From Myxococcales bacterium (GTDB lineage Bacteria; Myxococcota_A; Polyangia; Palsa-1104; JAEUJZ01): a stretch of 64,000 nt of DNA. Below the pieces are notes generated by a model. It was not told where the DNA came from. It did not search any database and worked only from the letters and a program-made list of their open reading frames with translations. A program made the translations under genes and the position numbers. Below are positions 22,828 through 31,331 of the stretch, piece by piece (positions within the stretch are counted from its first letter, which is position 1; every line of letters starts with the position of its first letter). The stretch lies in assembly GCA_016794365.1 (NCBI GenBank), contig JAEUKB010000051.1, forward strand, positions 1 to 64,000, in the 5' to 3' direction.

Positions 22828-24087
22828 ATGTCGCCGCAGCCTAGTCCGCTTGATTCCCTGACGCAGCCGCAGTCCATTCCGGCCCAGCCTTCCGCCTTGC
22901 CGCAGGTCTGGCAGTCGTTTCTACACGGTCAGAGCCAGGCCCTGGTCCAAGCGGGACTGTGGCGCACGATCGAGACGCTCGACAGCGCGCCCGGTCCCAC
23001 CGTGACGATCGATGGACGCGAGCTGATCCTTTTGTGCTCGAACAACTACCTGGGACTGGCCACCGATCCGCGCCTGGTGTCCGCTGCCCAGGCGGCTGCG
23101 GCTCGCTACGGGGTGGGAAGTGGTGCCTCGCGGCTGCTCAGTGGAAGCACGCCGCTGCATGGACAGCTCGAGCAGCGACTTGCCCAGCTCAAAGGCAGCG
23201 AGGACTGCTTGCTGTTTGGCTCGGGCTACTTGGCCAATGTTGGAACGATTGCGGCGCTGGTGCAGCCCGGCGACACCGTGCTGTCCGATCGGCTCAACCA
23301 CGCGTCGATCATCGATGGCTGTCGGCTGTCGGGCGCCCAGGTCGTGGTGTTTCCGCATGGCGATCTGGCCGCCGCCGAGCAGGCGCTTTCGCAAGCACGC
23401 GGCAAGGTGCTGATTGTGACCGACAGCGTGTTTTCGATGGATGGCGATGTCGCGCCGCTCGCAGAGCTGGTCACGCTGGCCGATCGCTACGGCGCGCTGC
23501 TCATGGTCGATGAAGCGCATGCCACCGGCGTCATCGGTCATGGGCTGGTGCCGTCGCTTGGGCTCAGTGGGCGGGTGCCGATCGTGATGGGAACCTGCTC
23601 GAAGGCGCTCGGCTCCCTGGGAGGCTTTGTCGCCGCCAGTCGCCTGCTCTGCGACTACCTGCGCCAGCGCGCCCGCACTTTTTTCTTTGACACCGCCCTG
23701 CCCCCGCCCGTGCTCGCAGCGACGCTGGCCGCCCTCGATGTCATCGCCAAAGAGCCCGAGCGAGGCATACGTGCCCAGGCCCTGGCGACCCGGCTCTATC
23801 ACGGGCTTGTGCAGCTCGGCCTGTCTGCCCTGCCCCCGCGCGCCGCCATTGTCCCTTTGATGTGCGGTCCGGCAGAGCTGGCCCTCTCGCTGGCATCAGC
23901 CCTGCGTCGCGATGGCATCTTGGCCCTGGCCGTGCGTCCCCCGACCGTCCCCCCCGGCACGGCGCGGCTGCGGCTGTGTACCATGGCGACGCATACCGAC
24001 GCGCACATCGCCTACATCCTGGACTGCTTCGCCCGCCACAAAGACCTGCTTCGTCGCCCACCCACGCCCTCCGCACAGCCGCAGTGA
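22828..24087 (+). CDS. PLP-dependent acyltransferase of the BioF/KBL family
   Basis: This encodes 419 residues. It joins an acyl-CoA to an amino acid with loss of CO2; family members are 8-amino-7-oxononanoate synthase (biotin), 2-amino-3-ketobutyrate ligase and serine palmitoyltransferase. Motifs are CSNNYLGLATDPRLVSAAQ (around 67-86), SGASRLLSGSTPLHGQLEQR, FGSGYLANVG, DRLNHASIIDG, DSVFSMDGDVAPL, MVDEAHATGVIGHG and TCSKALGSLGGFV with the PLP lysine near residue 257. Length is near normal apart from a ~30-residue Pro/Gln-rich N-terminus. No other biotin genes are close, so the exact substrate (biotin or sphingolipid-type) is open. It is followed 30 bp later by an Hsp70-like gene. Confidence 0.9.
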   Translation: MSPQPSPLDSLTQPQSIPAQPSALPQVWQSFLHGQSQALVQAGLWRTIETLDSAPGPTVTIDGRELILLCSNNYLGLATDPRLVSAAQAAAARYGVGSGASRLLSGSTPLHGQLEQRLAQLKGSEDCLLFGSGYLANVGTIAALVQPGDTVLSDRLNHASIIDGCRLSGAQVVVFPHGDLAAAEQALSQARGKVLIVTDSVFSMDGDVAPLAELVTLADRYGALLMVDEAHATGVIGHGLVPSLGLSGRVPIVMGTCSKALGSLGGFVAASRLLCDYLRQRARTFFFDTALPPPVLAATLAALDVIAKEPERGIRAQALATRLYHGLVQLGLSALPPRAAIVPLMCGPAELALSLASALRRDGILALAVRPPTVPPGTARLRLCTMATHTDAHIAYILDCFARHKDLLRRPPTPSAQPQ

Positions 24088-24117
24088 GTCGCACAGCCTT
24101 CTGTGTAAGATATCCGC

Positions 24118-26589
24118 ATGGCTCAGCGAACGTTCTACTTGGGGATTGATCTAGGGACGACCAACTCAGCGGCAGCGGTGTTTGATGGCGAGCGCATCTC
24201 GGTGGTGCGCACGACCCAGGGCACCTTGCTGACACCGTCGATTGTGCGCTACGACAGCCGAGGCGGCCTGACCGTTGGTGCCAAAGCAGCCAAGTTCTTG
24301 GACAGCGACCCCAAGAACACCCGCTCCGAGTTCAAGCGCCTGATGGGAACCTCGTCGAAGCTCGACTTTCCCGCCGCCAAGCTGGCGCGCCTGCCCGAAG
24401 AGCTGTCCGCCGAAGTCCTCCGCTCGCTGCGCAACGATGTCAAAGACCAGTACGGCTTTCTGCCCGAGCAGGCCGTCATCTCGGTGCCCGCGCTGTTCGA
24501 GCTGCCGCAGAGTGCCGCCACCACCAAGGCCGCGCTGCTCGCCGGTTTTACCAAGGTCGAGCTCATCCAAGAGCCGATTGCCTCAGCGCTGGCAGCGGGC
24601 TGGACCGCATCCGAAGGCGTCGGCTTCTGGCTGGTCTATGACCTGGGCGGCGGCACCTTCGATGCATCCCTTTTGGAAACCCGCGACGGCATGCTGCGCG
24701 TGGTCGGCCATGACGGCGACAACTTCCTCGGCGGACGGGACTTTGACTGGACGATCGTGGACTGGCTGCTCGCCGAGCTGTCGAAAAGCGAAGGCATCAC
24801 GATCAGCCGCGCCGACACCAAGTGGGCCAGCGCCATCCGCAAGCTCAAGCACGCCGCCGAAGAAGCCAAGATCGAGCTGACCCGCAGCGAGTCCACCGAC
24901 ATCACCGTTCCCGAGTTCATCGAATACGAAGGCCGCAGCATCGACGTGTCGATCCAGCTCGACCGCGCGACGCTCGAACGGCTGACCGCGCCGCTGGTGG
25001 AGCGATCGATTGAGGTGTGTCGTCGCCTGCTGTCGGCCCAGCAGGCCCAGGCGCTGTCGCGGATCGTGCTGGTCGGCGGGCCCACGATGATGCCGTGGCT
25101 GCGCAAGAGGGTCGGCGATGCCCTGCAAGCGCCGTTTGCCGAAGGGCTCGACCCGATGACGCTGGTCGCCCAAGGGGCCTCGGTCTACGCCGCGACCGCC
25201 GGGCTGGACATGCAGCCCGCCAAGGCCGATACCTCCCACGGACACAAGCTGTGGCTTCAGTTCCCGGCGATGTCGTCCGATCTTCAGCCGTACATCGTCG
25301 GCAAGCTGCTCCCGAGCGAGCGGGACGGCGCAAGCCCACCCCAGCGCCTGCGCCTGTTGCGCGCCGACGGCATGTGGCAGAGCCCCGACACCGCGATCGA
25401 TCCCGAAGGCGGCTTTGTCGTCCAGGTCGAGCTTCTGCCGCGCCGTCCCAACATCTTCAAGGTCGAGGGCCTGCTCGCCGACGGCAAGGTGGTGGCCATG
25501 CAGCCGTCCACCATCACGATCGTGCAGGGTCTGACGATTGCCGACCCACCGCTGTCTCGCACCATCGGTGTGGCCCGCGCCAGCAACACCGTCCAGATCT
25601 TCTTTGAAAAAGGCACGCCGCTGCCCGCGCGTCGCACCATCTCGCTGACCACGGTGGAAACGGTGGCCCCGTCGGGAGCCAGCGCCAAAGAAGAGTTCGC
25701 GCTGAAGATTCCGATCGTGCAGGGCGAATACGAGCTGGCGCACCTGTGTCGGCTCGTCGGCACGCTCGAGATCAAGAGCACGCAGATCAAGGCCAGCTTG
25801 CCGGGCGGCTCGCAGGTGCAGGTCAGCTTGGAAGTCGATCGCGGCGGTCAGCTCTCGGCGCGCGCGCTGGTGCCGCAGCTCAGCCAGGTCTTTGAGCACG
25901 TCGCCCAGCTCCTGGTGCCCGAAGCCAGCGTCGAGGTGCTGGAAGCCAGCCTCAAGTCAGCCGGGGACCGCATGGCCGAGCTGCGTGCCAGTGCGTTCCG
26001 CCAGGGTCAAAAGAGCACGCTCGAGCGACTGCACCGGCCCCAGCAGCTTGCGTCCGAGCTAGAGCGCGACATCGCAGCCGCCAAGGGAGGTGACGCCGAC
26101 GCCGCCCAGAAAGCCCGCCGCACGCTCATCGAGCTGGACGCGCTGCTCGAAGAGCTGGAGGTCGAAAAGCACTGGCCGGAGCTGTCACGCAAAGCGGTCC
26201 GCCAGGTCACCGGAGCCAGCATGCTGGTCAATCGCTGGGGCACCGACTCGGAAAAGCGACTGCTGGTCGATGTCATCGCGTCGATCGAAAAGGCCCAGGC
26301 GCGCAAAGATGTAAGCGAGCTACAGCGCCAGCTCCGACTCGCCAACGAGCTGGCCACCGCCGCCTACTACCGCAACCCCGATGTCTGGGAAGACGAGTTC
26401 AACGACGCGATCTCCCACATCGAGCGCGCCAGCGATCAAGCGCGCGCCCAGAGCCTGGTCCAGCAAGGTCACGCCGCCCTGGCCGCTGGGGACACCGCGA
26501 AGCTGCGCGACATCGTAGAAAAGCTGTGGAAGCTGCTGCCCTCGTCCGCTGAGCAGCGCCGCCAAGGCTACGACTCCGGCGTCCGCTAA
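24118..26589 (+). CDS. Hsp70/DnaK-like protein with divergent C-terminal half
   Basis: This encodes 823 residues, longer than DnaK (~640). The ATPase domain (about 5-385) has all nucleotide-binding motifs: YLGIDLGTTNSAAAVFDG, VISVPALFELPQSA, VYDLGGGTFDASLLETRDG, NFLGGRDFD, SRIVLVGGPTMMPWL and GASVYAA. After this comes a region (about 390-590) with little resemblance to the DnaK substrate-binding domain, though a short DnaK-like beta stretch remains, then a helical tail with charged coiled-coil segments (DADAAQKARRTLIELDALLE). It is probably a specialised chaperone or regulatory Hsp70. There is no Shine-Dalgarno; TAAGAT lies 6 nt before the ATG. A palindromic repeat array begins 24 bp after the stop. 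Confidence 0.88.
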   Translation: MAQRTFYLGIDLGTTNSAAAVFDGERISVVRTTQGTLLTPSIVRYDSRGGLTVGAKAAKFLDSDPKNTRSEFKRLMGTSSKLDFPAAKLARLPEELSAEVLRSLRNDVKDQYGFLPEQAVISVPALFELPQSAATTKAALLAGFTKVELIQEPIASALAAGWTASEGVGFWLVYDLGGGTFDASLLETRDGMLRVVGHDGDNFLGGRDFDWTIVDWLLAELSKSEGITISRADTKWASAIRKLKHAAEEAKIELTRSESTDITVPEFIEYEGRSIDVSIQLDRATLERLTAPLVERSIEVCRRLLSAQQAQALSRIVLVGGPTMMPWLRKRVGDALQAPFAEGLDPMTLVAQGASVYAATAGLDMQPAKADTSHGHKLWLQFPAMSSDLQPYIVGKLLPSERDGASPPQRLRLLRADGMWQSPDTAIDPEGGFVVQVELLPRRPNIFKVEGLLADGKVVAMQPSTITIVQGLTIADPPLSRTIGVARASNTVQIFFEKGTPLPARRTISLTTVETVAPSGASAKEEFALKIPIVQGEYELAHLCRLVGTLEIKSTQIKASLPGGSQVQVSLEVDRGGQLSARALVPQLSQVFEHVAQLLVPEASVEVLEASLKSAGDRMAELRASAFRQGQKSTLERLHRPQQLASELERDIAAAKGGDADAAQKARRTLIELDALLEELEVEKHWPELSRKAVRQVTGASMLVNRWGTDSEKRLLVDVIASIEKAQARKDVSELQRQLRLANELATAAYYRNPDVWEDEFNDAISHIERASDQARAQSLVQQGHAALAAGDTAKLRDIVEKLWKLLPSSAEQRRQGYDSGVR

Positions 26590-26612
26590 CCCGCCCCAAA
26601 CCCCCGCGCAAG

Positions 26613-26843
26613 CCCGCTGTCACGCCGTGCAGACCCGCTGTCACGCCGTGCAGACCCGCTGTCACGCCGTACAAACCCGCTGTCACGCCGTGCAAACCGC
26701 TCGTCACGCCGTGCGCACGCCTTTGCTACGCCGTGCAAACAGCTCGTCACGCCGTGCGCACGCCTTTGCTACGCCGTACAAACAGCTCGTCACGCCGTGC
26801 AAACCGCTTGGCACGCCGTGCAAACCGCTTGGCACGCGGTGCG
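26613..26843. repeat. Upstream palindromic tandem array flanking the ParA-like gene
   Basis: Eleven units of about 20-22 bp follow one another without spacers. The core is CACGCCGTG, which is CACG and CGTG around one C; in the last units it widens to GCACGCCGTGC. Each core is followed by CAAA, CAGA or CGCA and a CCGCT-like joint. Two variants have TACGCCGTG and one GCACGCGGTGC. The array fills most of the 347-bp gap between the Hsp70-like and ParA-like genes. Peptides read across the array are repetitive and not protein-like. Three more units lie beyond the ParA gene. Confidence 0.95.
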
Positions 26844-26936
26844 ATTTGGCATGGAGTCTCGACCGGGCGGCAGCGAGGGGGAAATGGGTCCGCCTCACAA
26901 TGGGGGAGACGACCGGCACGAGGAGGCCGTCATGGT

Positions 26937-27995
26937 ATGCTCCGCCGCATGGCCCACAGACCCTCGCCCAAAGCCCAACCCGTTCGTTACGCCGTCTGGA
27001 ACAACAAAGGTGGCGTGGGCAAGACGTTTCTCACGTTCATCTTGGCCAGCGCGTATGCCGAAAAGAACCCGGAGCAAACGGTGGTGGTCCTGGATCTGTG
27101 CCCCCAGGCCAACGCGAGCGAGATCCTGCTGGGGGGCAATGGGAAGGGCGGCACGCAGCTCGCGAAGCTGCTGGCCAAGCAGCCGAGACAGACCATCGGT
27201 GGGTACTTCGATCAGCGCATCACGCAGCCGCACAGAAAGACAGGCACCGAGCTGTCGTTTTTGTTGGACCTGCCTGCGTTAAATCCGGCGATGCCGCCGA
27301 ACCTACGGCTGGTGGCCGGGGATCCCTCGCTGGAGGTGCAGACGCAAGCGATGAACCAGATCGCTGGCCAGAGTCTCCCGCAGGATGCGTGGGCCAACGT
27401 CCACCGCTGGGGAATGGACCTGATCGAGGCCATCAGCACCCAGATTCCCAGCGCGGTGTTCTTCATCGACTGTAACCCGAGCTTTTCGGCCTACACCGAG
27501 GTGGCGCTGCTGGCCGCAAACCGCGTCATTGTGCCGTGTACCGCCGATGGTTCCTCTGCGCGAGCGATCGATAACGTCGGCCAGCTGCTCTACGGGATTG
27601 GGCTTCCTGCGCAGTACCAAGGGGTAAACTTCGCGGCCCAGGCCAGCAAGCATGGGCTCCCGCTGCCGTCGATCCACCTGGTCCCGCTCAACCGCAGCAC
27701 CCAGTACGACAAGAAGGCGTCCAAGGCCTTCAGCGCCATGTACGAAGCGATTCAGCATCGGGTCCAGAACCTGCGCAGACAGAAGCCCAGCAGCTTCTCC
27801 TTACCAGCTTCCGAGTCGCCTTTTTTGGACATCCCCGATGCGCACTCTGTGTCGGTGGTTGCCTCGCATGAGGGAGTGCCCCTGTCCGCCGTCACGCCCG
27901 GTGTACACGATGTCCACGGCGTACCCGCGCAGGTCAACCCCGAGCCGCTGACTCGGTATCGCGATGCAGTAGACAGGCTGGTCGCCCTGCTGTAG
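26937..27995 (+). CDS. ParA/MinD-family ATPase, orphan
   Basis: This encodes 352 residues from the ATG at 26937, about 10 nt after GAGGAGG; an ATG at 26949 is the alternative. The deviant Walker A motif KGGVGKT is at residues 24-30 (NNKGGVGKTFLTFILASAYA). Walker A' is VVVLDLCPQANASEILL, Walker B is VFFIDCNPSFSAYTE, and VPLNRSTQYDKKASKAF is the usual late motif. ParA proteins form ATP-dependent dimers that bind DNA non-specifically and move cargo carrying the matching ParB/centromere complex. No parB, plasmid replication or mobility gene is present here. The gene lies between two arrays of CACGCCGTG palindromes, which could be its cognate site. A C-terminal tail (from about residue 280) is specific to this protein. 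Confidence 0.92.
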   Translation: MLRRMAHRPSPKAQPVRYAVWNNKGGVGKTFLTFILASAYAEKNPEQTVVVLDLCPQANASEILLGGNGKGGTQLAKLLAKQPRQTIGGYFDQRITQPHRKTGTELSFLLDLPALNPAMPPNLRLVAGDPSLEVQTQAMNQIAGQSLPQDAWANVHRWGMDLIEAISTQIPSAVFFIDCNPSFSAYTEVALLAANRVIVPCTADGSSARAIDNVGQLLYGIGLPAQYQGVNFAAQASKHGLPLPSIHLVPLNRSTQYDKKASKAFSAMYEAIQHRVQNLRRQKPSSFSLPASESPFLDIPDAHSVSVVASHEGVPLSAVTPGVHDVHGVPAQVNPEPLTRYRDAVDRLVALL

Positions 27996-28005
27996 GTCGC
28001 GAAAA

Positions 28006-28077
28006 CCAGCCCGTCACGCCGTACAAACCGTCCGTCACGCCGTGCAAACCGCTTGGCACGCCGTGCAAACCGTCCGG
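28006..28077. repeat. Downstream palindromic tandem array flanking the ParA-like gene
   Basis: Three further units with the same CACGCCGTG core and CAAACCG joint follow the ParA stop by 10 bp. The last unit carries the widest palindrome GCACGCCGTGC. The array ends right before the 3' end of the convergent response-regulator gene, so the ParA-like gene is bracketed by 11 + 3 copies. Confidence 0.95.
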
Positions 28078-28086
28078 GCTTGGGGG

Positions 28087-28728
28087 TTATTCGGCGGAGA
28101 TGAGGCCTCGGCGGACGGCGAAGCGGGTGAGCGCCTGCGCATCGTGAAGCCCGAGCTTGCGCATCAGGTTGGTGCGGTGCGAGTCCACCGTCTTGGGCGA
28201 CAGCCCGAGCTTCTGCGCGATCAGGCGGTTGGTCTGCCCCTCGGCGACGAGCTGGAGGACTTCGCGCTCGCGGGGGGTCAGCCGCTCTAGGTCATCATCG
28301 CGATCATCGGCGGACACCACATCGTCCGAGACAATCGCCGCGACCTCGGCCCCGACAAAGCGTCCGCCCTGGGCCACCGTCCGCACCGCTTGCAGCAGAT
28401 CGTGCAGGCCACTGCCCTTGACCAGGTAGCCGTGCGCGCCCGCTCGCAGCGCCGGTCGCACATACTCGGGGGCCGCGTGCATCGACAGCACCAGGATGCG
28501 ACAGCGCGGTGCCACCGCACGAATCCGTCCGATGGCGTCAAAGCCGTTGCCGCTCGGCATCGACAGGTCCAGCAAGATGAGATCCGGCTGAAGCTGCTCC
28601 AGCAGCGCGACCGCTTCGGGCCCCGAGGACGCTTCGGCCACGATCGACAGATCCGGCTCTCGCTCTAACAGCACCCGAAAGCCCGCACGCACAATGGAGT
28701 GGTCATCACAGAGCACAAGACGAATCAC
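28087..28728 (-). CDS. NarL/FixJ-family response regulator
   Basis: This encodes 213 residues. The receiver domain (1-120) has acidic pocket DD at 8-9, phospho-acceptor D54 in LILLDLSMPSG, the switch Ser in VLSMHA and Lys in YLVKGSG. The LuxR-type helix-turn-helix (about 150-205) reads LTPREREVLQLVAEGQTNRL, then LGLSPKTVDSHRTNLMRKLG. The start is a GTG with TATCGT 6 nt upstream, so the mRNA may be leaderless. It is divergent from a PstS-like lipoprotein gene and its kinase, with a 64-bp shared promoter region. Confidence 0.95.
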   Translation of the reverse strand: MIRLVLCDDHSIVRAGFRVLLEREPDLSIVAEASSGPEAVALLEQLQPDLILLDLSMPSGNGFDAIGRIRAVAPRCRILVLSMHAAPEYVRPALRAGAHGYLVKGSGLHDLLQAVRTVAQGGRFVGAEVAAIVSDDVVSADDRDDDLERLTPREREVLQLVAEGQTNRLIAQKLGLSPKTVDSHRTNLMRKLGLHDAQALTRFAVRRGLISAE

Positions 28729-28792
28729 TTCTTCACGATACCACCGCTTGGCCGGACACCGCCCGCAGCCCGCAGCGCGCTATGATGAAACC

Positions 28793-29662
28793 GTGCGCCT
28801 TGTTGCCTTCTTTGCACTGCTTGTGGGTGTGGGCTCTGCCTGCACCGGCGACCCGCCGCCCCCTCCGCCCCGTCCCGCCACGTCGATCGGTGCGCCGGAC
28901 CCACACGCCCTTCACATCAGCGGCACCGGGGCGATGACCCCGCTGATGACGCTGCTTGCCGAAGAGTGGACGCGCCGAGGTGGCATCCCGCATGTCCTCA
29001 TCGAAGAGAGCATTGGCTCGGGCGGCGGCATTCGCGCCACCTACGACGGAGCGATCGACCTAGGCATGGTGTCGCGCCCGCTGAGCAGCGAAGAGCAGAA
29101 GCTGGGCCTTTTGACGATTGCGGTGGGGCTCGATGTGGTGGCTCTCGTCGCGCATCCGGGGCTTTCGACCGATGACGTTCGGGCCGGTGAGCTGCCCGCG
29201 CTGTACCGAGGCGAGCAGACGCGCTTTGCAAGCGGGGCCCCGGCGGTTCCGCTGCTGCGCGATCGGGCAGAGTCAGCCAACACCGCGCTCGATCGGATCG
29301 TGCCGGGTCTGCAAGCCGCGCGCGAGCAAGCCTATCGGCAGCGGCGACATCGCGTCCTGTATAGCGACCGGGCGATGGCCGAAGCGATCGCGGCGACGCC
29401 GGGTTCGTTCGGGGTGTTTTCGCTGAGCTGGCTGCTCGCCTATCGGCTGCCGCTCAAGATCCTGCGCATAGACGGGCAGCGTCCGTCGCCAGAGGCCGTG
29501 CAGCAAGGTCGCTACGCTGGCAGTCGCGAGCTGTTCTTCGTCGTCCGCCCAGAGCGCCTTGAGCGGACCACGCCGCTGCTGGCGTTTCTGCGAAAGCCCG
29601 ATGTCCAAGAGCTGATCCGCAGCTACGGCTATGTGCCCGCGCCCGAGGGAAAGACCCGATGA
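28793..29662 (+). CDS. PstS-like periplasmic binding lipoprotein
   Basis: This encodes 289 residues from a GTG at 28793. A short signal (LVAFFALLVGVGSACTGDP) has lipobox GSAC, followed by a proline spacer. The mature part matches the phosphate-binding PBP family: LHISGTGAMTPLMTLLAEEW, EESIGSGGGIRATYDGAIDL, GMVSRPLSSEEQ, and near the end RELFFVVRPERLERTTPLLA. No transport permease genes follow; instead the kinase gene overlaps it by ATGA, so it is probably a sensor component that presents its ligand to the kinase. TATGAT lies 6 nt before the GTG. Confidence 0.8.
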   Translation: MRLVAFFALLVGVGSACTGDPPPPPPRPATSIGAPDPHALHISGTGAMTPLMTLLAEEWTRRGGIPHVLIEESIGSGGGIRATYDGAIDLGMVSRPLSSEEQKLGLLTIAVGLDVVALVAHPGLSTDDVRAGELPALYRGEQTRFASGAPAVPLLRDRAESANTALDRIVPGLQAAREQAYRQRRHRVLYSDRAMAEAIAATPGSFGVFSLSWLLAYRLPLKILRIDGQRPSPEAVQQGRYAGSRELFFVVRPERLERTTPLLAFLRKPDVQELIRSYGYVPAPEGKTR

Positions 29663-30789
29663 TTCCCTTCGACCTGACGAGCTGGTTCCGTCGTCGCATG
29701 CTGCCGCTGGTGATGCTGGCGGCGCTGGTCATGCAGGTGTCGGCCCCGACGGCGTATTACCTGAGCAAACGTCACGAGCTGTGGCAGGAAGCGCGCGCCG
29801 AAGCAGGCCGCACCGCGATGCTGCTCCATGGTGAGATCGAGCAGCGACCGATCTTGTGGCGCTACAACATTCCCAAGCTGCTGGAGCGACTGGCGACCGA
29901 AGGGATGCTGTACGACCGCTACTTGGTCATCCGCACCAGCACCGGACAGGCCGTGCCGATCGATACCGCGCCCGCGCCGACTCGTCCGCTGTGGGGCCGC
30001 GCCGAGGTCCGCATTGGGGGCGAAACGGCAGCGACGGTGTGGGTGGCGCTCGATATGGCCCCGCTGCTGCGCGCGACGATGCAGCTTACGGTCGGCTTTG
30101 CGGGGCTGGCGATCTTGCTGGCGGTGGTGCTGTACCTGGTGCCGATTCATACGGTTGCCATTGCCCAGAAGCGGATCACGACCCTGCTGGGAGAGCTGGC
30201 CCTGACGATTCAAGAAGAAGATCGGCGACGGATTGCGCGCGACCTTCACGATGGAGCGGGACAGGCCATGACGGCGGCCAGGCTGCGTCTGCAAGCGCTG
30301 AGCGCGACCGGCAGTGAGCCGCAAGCGGTGGCCGAGATCTCGAAGCTGCTCGATAACGCGATCGGGGAAGTGCGGCGATCGGTCTACACGCTGTCGCCGC
30401 CCGCGCTGACCGAGCTGGGACTGGCGGGCGCGCTCAAGCATCACTGCGAGACGTTTGCCGCTGCCACCGGGCTGAAGGTCTTGTGCGAGCTAGCCGAGCT
30501 GCCGACCCTGCGCCCCAAAGTCGAGACGGCCTGCTATCGCATCGTGCAAGAAGCGCTGGCCAACAGTGCGCGCCACGCCGGGGCCCGTCGCGTGTGGGTC
30601 CAGCTCAGCCGCCAAGACAGCGAGCTACACCTGTCGATCTATGACGACGGCACGGTGTCTTCTGAGCAGATCACCGAAGGAATCGGTCTGCTCGGCATTC
30701 GCGAGCGGGCCAAGCTGCTCGGCGGTCATGCCGACATCACGGTGGCCCCCGAAAAGAGCCTGCGCGTCGAGGTCCGCATTCCGCTGTAG
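29659..30789 (+). CDS. NarX/LiaS-type sensor histidine kinase
   Basis: This encodes 376 residues with two TM helices (about 15-37 and 138-162) around a ~100-residue periplasmic domain. The HisKA_3 dimerisation helix has the phospho-His in RRRIARDLHDGAGQAMTAAR (about residue 197), and the HATPase domain carries ALANSARHAGARRVWVQLS and GIGLLGIRERAKLLGG. It overlaps the upstream PstS-like gene by 4 nt (ATGA), so both are co-translated. The cognate regulator is almost certainly the divergent NarL-type protein. The periplasmic loop is the likely contact for the lipoprotein. Confidence 0.93.
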   Translation: MIPFDLTSWFRRRMLPLVMLAALVMQVSAPTAYYLSKRHELWQEARAEAGRTAMLLHGEIEQRPILWRYNIPKLLERLATEGMLYDRYLVIRTSTGQAVPIDTAPAPTRPLWGRAEVRIGGETAATVWVALDMAPLLRATMQLTVGFAGLAILLAVVLYLVPIHTVAIAQKRITTLLGELALTIQEEDRRRIARDLHDGAGQAMTAARLRLQALSATGSEPQAVAEISKLLDNAIGEVRRSVYTLSPPALTELGLAGALKHHCETFAAATGLKVLCELAELPTLRPKVETACYRIVQEALANSARHAGARRVWVQLSRQDSELHLSIYDDGTVSSEQITEGIGLLGIRERAKLLGGHADITVAPEKSLRVEVRIPL

Positions 30790-30835
30790 CCACACCACTG
30801 CCCGCCGCGTACAGACCGCAGAGAGCGGCTCGGTG

Positions 30836-31240
30836 TTACCCGCCAATCACGCCCGGCAGCCGCGCCGGAGTCTGGTTCATCTGCCACAGCAAGTTGTGCA
30901 GCCGCGCGCGTCGCACCGAGTCCACGTAGCGATGCAGGCTCTGCTTGTGACGTTCCGCCATGTCTTGCAGGCGAATGCCCAGGCCCTTTAGCTCTCCATC
31001 GAGCGATTCGTAGCAGACCGTGCCCCGCGCCCAGATCTTGTCGCCCGTTCCTGGCAGCGCAAACTCCAGGTGCAGCGGCGAGCCGAGCAGCGTCATGTCA
31101 TCCCGGAGCTTCGGCGCCGTCAGATACAGCCCGGTTTCCGACAGATCCCGCGTCAGACCCAGAAACACCCCATCGGGGAGGTACTGCTGCACGCAAATCT
31201 CAACCGGCAAGCGAAGCTGCTGACGACGATCGTGACTCAT
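30836..31240 (-). CDS. PilZ domain protein
   Basis: This encodes 134 residues. The c-di-GMP motifs are visible: RRQQLRLP near the N-terminus (RxxxR) and DLSETGLYL (D/NxSxxG) at about residues 32-40, on a beta-barrel pattern (LHLEFALPGTGDKIWARGTV). The C-terminal helix (AERHKQSLHRYVDSVRRARL) is typical of stand-alone PilZ adaptors. It probably changes conformation on binding c-di-GMP and acts on a partner; none is obvious beside it. It is convergent with the kinase gene. Confidence 0.88.
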   Translation of the reverse strand: MSHDRRQQLRLPVEICVQQYLPDGVFLGLTRDLSETGLYLTAPKLRDDMTLLGSPLHLEFALPGTGDKIWARGTVCYESLDGELKGLGIRLQDMAERHKQSLHRYVDSVRRARLHNLLWQMNQTPARLPGVIGG

Positions 31241-31331
31241 GGTGAAACTCCCGGCCTTGTGGTCGTAAGGCGCTTATGTCGCATGATGTAGGACAAGCTG
31301 GGGCCGCCCGCAAATTTTTTGGTGAATTTCG

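Noticed and set aside
26613..26843. Classical chromosomal parS site
   Set aside because: The parS consensus is TGTTTCACGTGAAACA-like. The units here have CACG and CGTG around a single C, without the TTT/AAA flanks in the right place.
26627..27475. Open frames through the CACGCCGTG array with peptides such as repeated HAVQTRC
   Set aside because: They are translations of tandem repeats in several frames and are not protein-like. Only the ParA frame continues into a recognisable domain.
28694..28792. Upstream extension of the PstS-like lipoprotein frame
   Set aside because: It would overlap the start region of the divergent regulator, and the lipobox lies too far inside unless the GTG at 28793 is used.
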